Virus record (IMG/VR): IMGVR_UViG_3300010883_022905
Location: 1-40,180 of that record
DNA: 40,180 nucleotides
Direction: 5' to 3' (one strand)
Origin: a virus
Numbering within the stretch: the first letter of the stretch is position 1; the number at the start of each line of letters is the position of its first letter. Positions 33,373 through 40,180 of this stretch are shown piece after piece. A model generated the notes under the pieces. The model did no database searches. It was given only the letters and a program-made list of their open reading frames with translations, and had not been told where the DNA came from. Both the position numbers and the translations under genes were made by a program.

Positions 33373-34494
33373 ATGGCTGTTTATACCAACGCATTTTTTG
33401 TAGATGGCCTTGCGTCAGCAATCCCACCAATGTTAGTTTACGTAACGGGTTCGGGAGGCTCAGACTCAGGCGAATATGCGCCATTTTCCTTCGCCCGCTC
33501 CGTATCAACTTCTGCAACGCAAAGGATTGGATCTGCTGTTTTAAAAGAAAATCAAAAGATTAAGATTTTTGAAACAACAGACTTGGGTGTCGGCGTTAGA
33601 GTAGGAAATGTAACAATTTTTGAAAATGGAGACGGTGCAGACGTTTCTGGGTCGATAAAGACTTTTGATGGTTTTAGAACCGGTCGAAATATTAAAACTT
33701 TTGGACAGTTTGGTGGTTCATATAACGTACGACCAATGATTAGGATATCCCCAGAAGGTTTCTTTGAAAAGAATAGTGGGGAAAAAATTAATCATTTTGC
33801 TTCTTTTAATAGTTTTGGTATGGGGTTACATTATAAGATTGTTGGTGAAGATCATAAGCTTATTCCGTTTAACGATTTTTCAAAGTTAATTGCAAAAGAT
33901 CTAATGGGTAGAAAATCAGTATTTGCTTATCCTTTTGTTCATAACGACAAAGAGACTTTAAAACAATTTGTTGATCCTTCACATCCCGGAAATGATGGTG
34001 CAATTGATGTTTTTGAAGTAAGATACTCACTTGCAAACTTATCACCTGCAGATATTAGCTTGTATGGCTGTAAAGGAAGTCTACAATCCGGAGGTATTGA
34101 ATCAAGTAAGAAAGGCAGTACAATAATTGACAGTAAATATGAAATAAAGTCTAGACTAAACGCTACTTTTTTAGATTCGCAAGAATTAGAGTTTGGTACG
34201 TTTTCTTTCCCACAAATAGGCGTGACTGGTAGTTCTGGTTTTAAATTCCCACTTCCAGGTTTTATTGATGATAGTATGTACATATCTTCACCATTTGATG
34301 ACGCTGTTGATTATTTAAAAGGTAGTTATAAGTTTGCAACACTCTCAGCATCTATGGGCAATTTCCTATCAAGCTCTAGAAACAGTATTAGTGAGATAGG
34401 TACACGTTTTAAGTCGACAACTTGCGGGTTAGTATATGGAGAAAGTAATTCTTTTGGAACAGATTCAATTGCTTTCGGAGGTTTAAAGAAGTAA
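33373..34494 (+). CDS. Putative virion structural protein
   Basis: A 373-residue protein with no recognised family. It is rich in Gly, Ser and Phe, has short beta-strand stretches such as VRVGNVTIFENGDGADVSGSI, and lacks a signal peptide or membrane segment. AAGGAG at 33359-33364 is its ribosome site. The stop overlaps the next start by one base. Its place between two large baseplate-associated proteins and its composition make it a virion component. The sequence around 240-330 (LNATFLDSQELEFGTFSFPQIGV) suggests a beta-rich domain only. Confidence 0.65.
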   Translation: MAVYTNAFFVDGLASAIPPMLVYVTGSGGSDSGEYAPFSFARSVSTSATQRIGSAVLKENQKIKIFETTDLGVGVRVGNVTIFENGDGADVSGSIKTFDGFRTGRNIKTFGQFGGSYNVRPMIRISPEGFFEKNSGEKINHFASFNSFGMGLHYKIVGEDHKLIPFNDFSKLIAKDLMGRKSVFAYPFVHNDKETLKQFVDPSHPGNDGAIDVFEVRYSLANLSPADISLYGCKGSLQSGGIESSKKGSTIIDSKYEIKSRLNATFLDSQELEFGTFSFPQIGVTGSSGFKFPLPGFIDDSMYISSPFDDAVDYLKGSYKFATLSASMGNFLSSSRNSISEIGTRFKSTTCGLVYGESNSFGTDSIAFGGLKK

Positions 34495-37400
34495 TGCCAA
34501 AGATAACTAAAAACAGTATTTATAACTTAAATTCACAATTTCGATCAACAATTACTGATGACAGATATACCCAAAACGATGCTGACAATTTACTAGTCTG
34601 GATTAAAGGCGATAGTACATCTGCATTAATCGATCGATCTGTTAACGGACGCACAGTAACTGAAGCTAATTTAGTATCAGTTACTAATAATGAAATAAAA
34701 GATAGAAGCTATAATCAATCTTTTCAATCTGTTAACTTGAACGGCACAAATGCTACATTTAGTCTCCCAGATAGTAATGATTTATCTTTCGGCGACGGAA
34801 CTCATAATTCTTCATTTTCATTTTCCTCATGGGTTAGATTAACTGATTTAAGTGCAATACATGGTATCTTTGGAAAAGGATCTTCTACTTCGACCAGAGA
34901 ATACGGACTACAGATAGCAACATCCGGGAATATAGCCTTCACAATATACGATGAATCTTCTAACACTACTAGCAACTTTCTCGGAGAAACCGGAGTTATT
35001 GCAGCAGGAAATTGGTATCATATAGTTGTAACCTTTAGCGGCATACGATTCTCCGGGTCTAGCACACATGAATGTATAAAAGTTTATTTAGATGGCGTAT
35101 TACAAACTGGAACTACATCTACATCAGGTGGCTTTACAGCTATGGAGAACTTAAGTAGTAGATTGTACTTTGGTTTTGCCAATCTTCCGTTTGGCGATCA
35201 ATATCTAAAAGGTGATATCGCTGAAGTTGCAGTTTGGCGTAAAGAGTTAACAGCAAGTTCTGTGAAAGCTTTGTATCATAGAATGGGTTACGATGCTTAC
35301 GAGTCAGGATTTTTAAATAATCCCGTTAGAACAATCATAAGGGACAATGATAACAGTTCAGGGGCATACCCTACAGTACACAGATTGAACCCGAGAGGCA
35401 GTTCTGGTATATTATCTAATACTGTGTTTGATGATACAAAGGTAGTTAAATTTGGAAATGTAATAATTGACGATTTCACAATTGAAGAACCTGGTTTTTT
35501 TGAAAAACCAGTTGATTCAAATAAGTGGGTAGTCAGTACTTCTGCAGTAGTTGTGAGAAAAGAGTTTTCTCCCAGGTCAGATTTGGAAATGACCACTGGT
35601 GCAGTTGTCCTAGCAGGCGCAGGTTCTGGCGCTTCAGGAAGATGGCTACAAACTAAAAATAAAGTTTTAAATGCAACACTAACATTCTCACTATTGCGAG
35701 GCCCATATAATAATAAGGGTGCTTTGGCTAGATTTAAATTAAACTTAGCGCAAGGTATACACGGACTTGTTTCAGATGAATTTAAGTTACAAATAAGTAC
35801 AGATGGTACTAACTACACAGACGTCAATCTTAAAAATATTCATTTAGGAAGTAAAAATAACAAAATAGTTGATGAAACAAGAAGGTCTGTACTACCAAAC
35901 TTAACTTTATCATCATTTAGAAAGTCAATCTTCGGTTTGTCTAGTCCGCCAACAGGAGAACAATTTAGGCCCGTACTAAACTTTAAGCTTGACCCTATAG
36001 ACTTTGCATCTGTGACTAATGGTTTTGGGTCTTCTTTTTATATTCGATTTGTTCAGCCAAGAATAACTGATGCCACAACTGCTGTATGGGCAATTGGTAA
36101 TGTTAAGATTGTTTCTCGAGATCAACTAGTGACATACCCACACTTAGGAATGCAGGATTCTGCAACTTTGTATCATCTTTCACAGTCAATAGCTTTACCT
36201 AACTTTATTAGCCCAAATCGTGATTCTGCGATTGACAACTTTAGTAGTAGACTAACAACAACAGGTTCGTCAATTAAAGGGATAACAGATTCTGGCAAAC
36301 TACCTTTTGAAAGTCAGAAAATAAAGCCATTTAATGAAGAAAGTACAATAGAATATGAAAACACAGCTTTTTATGGCGCTGGAACAAGCGTAAGTGTATT
36401 ACCCGGGTTTAGTTCTCCTTTACTAAATAAAACAAAGTTTGAAATAAACTTAAATCAAGGTAGTCTAGAAACAAATGTTGGTCTCACAACAGTATTTCCA
36501 AGTAGTGGAGATGTTTCTGGCGATGGCCCACAATTGATGGTATATTGGAATAAAGCTAGAGGAACTTGGGAAAAGATAGGAAAACCTATTGGTCTGGCTC
36601 TGAATAATAAACCCACAGACGATCACTTTTCCATTAGCACGTTAGGTAATTTACAAACTTATCTCACATCTTCTGCAGTTGGTTTCGGTCCCACTTTAAG
36701 GGCAATTTTTACATCCAGTGATGGTGGAAACAGTTCCTCTAATGGTATAAAATTAATAGAACCATCCAATCAAGTTTTATCAGTAATCGGCAAACCTATT
36801 GATACTTTTTCTTTTCCATACGGGGCACAATATCATGCAACTTCAAGTCAACACATACAAGCAAAAGACCTTGGAATTACAAAACCGTTTGTTTTAGAAA
36901 AAACATCACTTGAATTTGATATTAGGCTTGAAATGGCTTCAAATACTGGTGTTGGTTTTGGTAATATGCAACAAACATACAATGAAAAATTTATGCATAC
37001 TAATAATGCATTAACGCCTTCTGCGCGCGGCGCTGTCACAGGCCTTAGAACTATATTACCAACATTTTTTATTCTTAGACAGAAAAAAGATAATTTTACA
37101 AAAAATGTTAAAGTTAATTTGGTACAAGGCTCAGAAATTACTGCAATTGAAAATATCACAACTAATTTTGAAATTACTACACCTGTTCGTCATTCATTAG
37201 TATCAGGTTCTGGTGGCGGTTCTGGTATTGGGACGATTGTAGACACATCAAGAGACTTAATCACTTATAAACAACCTTGTTTTATGTTCGAAACAGACAG
37301 TTGGAACGATACCAACTATGGTTTAACTGTATCACAAGTTCGAGATGCAGGTTACCCAGGTGATGAACATATAATCATAGATGCCGGCTCTAGTGACATC

Positions 37401-38846
37401 AACGGTTTCTTTGGATACACAGGGAGTATAAAATTAAATTCACCAGTAAAAGTATGTTCTAATTATCCGCCAGTGACAGCCTTAGTTGTGTCAGGTGTCA
37501 ATGGAGACCAACAAACTAGTCAATATAATCTGAAACTTTCAAAAGAAAACAATGATCGATCTCGTGGACTTAGTACTAGTCGAGGACTTGTTAATAACTT
37601 TTCTGGTTTTAAGTTGGGGAAAAAATTCGTACAACCTGCTTCTAGTTTTGGAGTGATGCCTATATTGATTAAAGGTCCTAGTTTAGAAGATATGGTAAAG
37701 TCATCGCCTTATGTGATCTTCCCTGAAGACGAATTAATTTTTGGGTGGCAGTATCCAATGCCAAGAGATCTCATTAATGGATTAGGTTCTGATAGTTATA
37801 CTGCGGGTTACAATAAGATGACTTTATTTGGTAATACAAAGTTAACTTTTTATGGTTCACAAGTAAAGAATGGAAAAGAGTTTCATGAGGGGTTAAATCA
37901 AAATTTGACATCTAATGCTGTTCATGAAGTTATTGGTAATGAACCTGTAGTTGACCAGTTTGACATTCCAGAGAGAGGTGAGTTAACTGGAAGTTTTGAA
38001 GAAACTCACTCCTACTCCTTGTTCAATAACCAGTTCATCGTCGGTGATCTTTTGTTTGATAGTTTTGAAACAAACTTTGGTAATCTTTCAGTAAAAAGGC
38101 TATTTGATATAGGTATGAAGCCGGGAACAAGAGTTAATAGTTTACCGACAGCAGGAGGCGGAGCTGGTCCCGGTAACAATACAGTGGGCCTTTTAGACTT
38201 ACCTAACGCCTCCGGGGATTACGCTCATATTAATAGATTTAAAAGAATGTATGATACGGAAAGGGTATATAGTGATGCGAGAATAATTGGTGACAGCCCT
38301 CGAGGACCTTTTTATGGCGGTGATGGAGGCCACAACACTGGTGAGCCTACTTTCACCCTCGCAGATAGGGGTATAAATAGGCGTTTCGGAACTGAAGTTG
38401 GTGATTATGGCAGCATGCAAACATATCAGGAAGCATATCTTGTAAGATTAGGCGGGAGTCCTAAATATTATTTTAATAGAAATAGTTATGGGCAATTTGC
38501 AGACTTTATAAGACAAGGTCTAGACGGAAAGTTTACAAGAAAGCTTAAACGGGTTCCTTTTGGTACAGTAACGTCACCAGCAGTTCGTGTAAGATTTGTT
38601 GAAGATGATTTTGACGAAGATGATTTAAATTTTAGAAAATTTAGTCTAGTAAAACCTAGTGATGTAGACAACACAGCATACGAGACATTCCAGAGTTCAA
38701 ACATAAGTCTATTCGCAACATCATCAGTTCCTTTTATAGAGGGTTGGTACTGGAATGCTACACCTTCCGCTGCAGCCACAGTTATTATAGAGTTTGATGG
38801 TCCAACAAATAGAAACTATAGTGTAGCAGCAGTTGAGGTCTCTTAA
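34494..38846 (+). CDS. Very large virion protein with LamG-like N-terminal domain
   Basis: A 1450-residue protein. Residues 77-265 form a clear LamG/concanavalin-like domain: VNLNGTNATFSLPD, FSFSSWVRLTDL, NWYHIVVTFSG, IKVYLDGVLQTG and GDIAEVAVWRKEL. At about 340-550 a second beta-sandwich is likely (LNATLTFSLLRG, FKLQISTDGTNYTDVNL, FYIRFVQPRI, AVWAIGNVKIVS), reminiscent of reelin-type repeats. The rest is long, beta-rich and unrecognised, with a Gly-rich stretch at about 1220. It resembles large virion proteins of marine T4-like phages in size and position. It may form an adsorption or tail-tip structure. Confidence 0.72.
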   Translation: MPKITKNSIYNLNSQFRSTITDDRYTQNDADNLLVWIKGDSTSALIDRSVNGRTVTEANLVSVTNNEIKDRSYNQSFQSVNLNGTNATFSLPDSNDLSFGDGTHNSSFSFSSWVRLTDLSAIHGIFGKGSSTSTREYGLQIATSGNIAFTIYDESSNTTSNFLGETGVIAAGNWYHIVVTFSGIRFSGSSTHECIKVYLDGVLQTGTTSTSGGFTAMENLSSRLYFGFANLPFGDQYLKGDIAEVAVWRKELTASSVKALYHRMGYDAYESGFLNNPVRTIIRDNDNSSGAYPTVHRLNPRGSSGILSNTVFDDTKVVKFGNVIIDDFTIEEPGFFEKPVDSNKWVVSTSAVVVRKEFSPRSDLEMTTGAVVLAGAGSGASGRWLQTKNKVLNATLTFSLLRGPYNNKGALARFKLNLAQGIHGLVSDEFKLQISTDGTNYTDVNLKNIHLGSKNNKIVDETRRSVLPNLTLSSFRKSIFGLSSPPTGEQFRPVLNFKLDPIDFASVTNGFGSSFYIRFVQPRITDATTAVWAIGNVKIVSRDQLVTYPHLGMQDSATLYHLSQSIALPNFISPNRDSAIDNFSSRLTTTGSSIKGITDSGKLPFESQKIKPFNEESTIEYENTAFYGAGTSVSVLPGFSSPLLNKTKFEINLNQGSLETNVGLTTVFPSSGDVSGDGPQLMVYWNKARGTWEKIGKPIGLALNNKPTDDHFSISTLGNLQTYLTSSAVGFGPTLRAIFTSSDGGNSSSNGIKLIEPSNQVLSVIGKPIDTFSFPYGAQYHATSSQHIQAKDLGITKPFVLEKTSLEFDIRLEMASNTGVGFGNMQQTYNEKFMHTNNALTPSARGAVTGLRTILPTFFILRQKKDNFTKNVKVNLVQGSEITAIENITTNFEITTPVRHSLVSGSGGGSGIGTIVDTSRDLITYKQPCFMFETDSWNDTNYGLTVSQVRDAGYPGDEHIIIDAGSSDINGFFGYTGSIKLNSPVKVCSNYPPVTALVVSGVNGDQQTSQYNLKLSKENNDRSRGLSTSRGLVNNFSGFKLGKKFVQPASSFGVMPILIKGPSLEDMVKSSPYVIFPEDELIFGWQYPMPRDLINGLGSDSYTAGYNKMTLFGNTKLTFYGSQVKNGKEFHEGLNQNLTSNAVHEVIGNEPVVDQFDIPERGELTGSFEETHSYSLFNNQFIVGDLLFDSFETNFGNLSVKRLFDIGMKPGTRVNSLPTAGGGAGPGNNTVGLLDLPNASGDYAHINRFKRMYDTERVYSDARIIGDSPRGPFYGGDGGHNTGEPTFTLADRGINRRFGTEVGDYGSMQTYQEAYLVRLGGSPKYYFNRNSYGQFADFIRQGLDGKFTRKLKRVPFGTVTSPAVRVRFVEDDFDEDDLNFRKFSLVKPSDVDNTAYETFQSSNISLFATSSVPFIEGWYWNATPSAAATVIIEFDGPTNRNYSVAAVEVS

Positions 38847-40180
38847 TGGGTAAAAAATTAAAGCAAAAAAAAGTATCTGATGCCAAAAAAGTTGATTATT
38901 ATAAAAAGACAAATTCTTTTGGGAACATTGAAAAGATTATTTTTCCAAACACTTTGCAAGTAGGCTTAGCTGATGATTTATTTGACTCAACCATAAGTGG
39001 TTCTATTCATGTAACACGACAAGGTTTGTCTTACCTTATTGCTGGTACAAACATTTCTATTGCATCGGGTTCAAACGGCCAAATAACAATAGCAGCTTCA
39101 ACATCAACATCTGCAGAAACAGTTACAGCTGAAACAGGCGATTTAACGTTAGACGCAGCAGCAGGATCTGTTATTATAACAGCAGCAGAAAATACTGCAG
39201 ACGCTATTTTGATTCATGCTGAACATTCAGGTGGCGGCATTGACTTTAAAGTCGGCAGTAGTGTAGTCGTTAGTATAGATACAAATTCTGTTGATATCGC
39301 ACAGCCTGTTAATATTGACGCAACAACAGCATCATCAAGTACTTCATCTGGCGCATTAGTTGTTGACGGTGGCGTCGGTATTGCTGCTGATCTTTATATT
39401 GGTGATGACTTAAATATTGCTTCTGATGATGCTGTTGTTAACCTCGGCAGTACAAGTATTTTTACATTGACACATACAAACACAAACAATACCGCACTTA
39501 TTTCTGCAAATCATAGACTTGCTTTTGGTGCTGCAGCAGATTATATCACAGGCGACGGGACAGATATCAGCATTGTAAGTTCAGGTGACGTCATTATTAC
39601 TGGTGATTTATTACCGGCCGCTGACGATATACATGACATAGGCTCTGCAACTGCTGCATGGCAAGATTTATTCCTTGAAGGTGATATAACATTAACTGAT
39701 ACAGGTAAAATTGTAACCACAGCAGGTAATTTAACTATAGAAGCAGAAGCTGCTGATGCAAAAGTAGTTATTAAAGGCGATCAAACTTCAGGAACGTCTA
39801 TACACATTGATGGAAACGCAGCGGCGGGATCTGAAGTTCAAATTGATGCAGGTATTCTAGATATTGATGTAACAGGCGCAGCTACTCTAGATGCAACTTC
39901 AATGACAACAACTGCAGCAACACAATCAATTGCAGCTTCAACTACACTTGGTATTACTAGTCCAGCAGTTATAATTGATTCCGCAGCTAGCGGAAAACCT
40001 GTTGTAACAATAAAAACAACACATACAGCAAAGACAGCTTCTGGTGAATTGCAATTCCTTAAGGACGCAGCAGACACAGAGGATGGTGAAATACTTGGTA
40101 AGATTACATTCTTTGGTGAAGACGAAGGAAACAATAGCACACAGTTTGCTGGAATTGTTGCTTCTATTAGCGAATCTGAT
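38846..40180 (+). CDS. Tail fibre protein, N-terminal 445 residues (continues past the window)
   Basis: The ATG at 38846 shares a base with the previous stop, and the frame stays open to the last base, so the C-terminus is missing. After a Lys-rich start comes GSIHVTRQGLSYLIAG, then a long Ala/Thr/Gly/Asp-rich region of short beta repeats. It includes the fibre-shaft motif ADDIHDIGSATAAWQDLFLEG and, near the end, ELQFLKDAADTEDGEILGKI, which in phage fibres often precedes a peptidase S74 chaperone tip. The region is visibly richer in G and C than the glycan genes. It is probably a receptor-binding or side fibre. Confidence 0.82.
   Translation, partial: MGKKLKQKKVSDAKKVDYYKKTNSFGNIEKIIFPNTLQVGLADDLFDSTISGSIHVTRQGLSYLIAGTNISIASGSNGQITIAASTSTSAETVTAETGDLTLDAAAGSVIITAAENTADAILIHAEHSGGGIDFKVGSSVVVSIDTNSVDIAQPVNIDATTASSSTSSGALVVDGGVGIAADLYIGDDLNIASDDAVVNLGSTSIFTLTHTNTNNTALISANHRLAFGAAADYITGDGTDISIVSSGDVIITGDLLPAADDIHDIGSATAAWQDLFLEGDITLTDTGKIVTTAGNLTIEAEAADAKVVIKGDQTSGTSIHIDGNAAAGSEVQIDAGILDIDVTGAATLDATSMTTTAATQSIAASTTLGITSPAVIIDSAASGKPVVTIKTTHTAKTASGELQFLKDAADTEDGEILGKITFFGEDEGNNSTQFAGIVASISESD

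Overview
The window is a gene-dense, AT-rich stretch of a tailed-phage genome. All credible genes lie on the + strand, most overlap or abut by a few bases, and Shine-Dalgarno-like motifs precede many starts, so the host is bacterial. Several virion and transcription genes are of the T4 type: a gp55-like late sigma factor, a gp25-like and a gp6-like baseplate wedge protein, a spike/hub protein and a fibre with repeating shaft units. The best reading is a T4-like myovirus. A marine origin is inferred from low GC and the style of the structural proteins; the host cannot be named from the sequence.

Region 1 (1-19451) is an approximately 19-kb run of sugar and glycan genes with no internal gap large enough for an obvious promoter. 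It starts with the tail of an unknown gene. Next come a TylF-like methyltransferase, a 2OG-Fe(II) oxygenase, a DegT-type sugar aminotransferase, a metallo-beta-lactamase-fold protein resembling the CMP-sialate hydroxylase family, a GNAT acetyltransferase, a DxD glycosyltransferase, a second methyltransferase, a GT-B transferase and a radical SAM/SPASM protein. A NeuA-like, PseG-like and NeuB-like trio follows (8595-11267), then a PhyH-type oxygenase and another GT-B-like protein. A compact five-gene set (13677-17213) then holds a HAD phosphatase, a ribulose-phosphate-epimerase-like domain fused to CBS domains, a DAHP-synthase-type enzyme, a second CMP-sugar synthetase and an RraA-like protein. 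The run ends with a short UDP-glucose dehydrogenase, an SDR sugar epimerase and a TagD-like nucleotidyltransferase.

The five-gene set mirrors the logic of the KDO pathway (pentose-phosphate isomerase, PEP-condensing synthase, phosphatase, CMP-transferase) but is built from non-orthologous parts. Together with the NeuB trio, this suggests that the phage encodes two separate routes to CMP-activated ulosonic acids plus tailoring enzymes (amination, acetylation, methylation, hydroxylation) and transferases. The likely use is remodelling the host surface glycan or decorating the virion; both uses are inference. This is the most unusual part of the window.

Region 2 (19452-24269) has a Cas4/RecB-like nuclease with four Fe-S-type cysteines, two tandem GT4 glycosyltransferases, a small membrane protein, the gp55-like sigma factor and a small protein that may be the gp33-like coactivator. 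Two short intergenic gaps carry TATAAATA-like boxes that could be late promoters.

Region 3 (24271-40180) is the baseplate and fibre module: spike/hub protein, gp25, gp6, four large or mid-sized structural proteins (two with concanavalin/LamG-like domains), and a fibre protein that runs off the end of the window. No tRNA, rRNA, CRISPR array, insertion sequence or integrase was seen.
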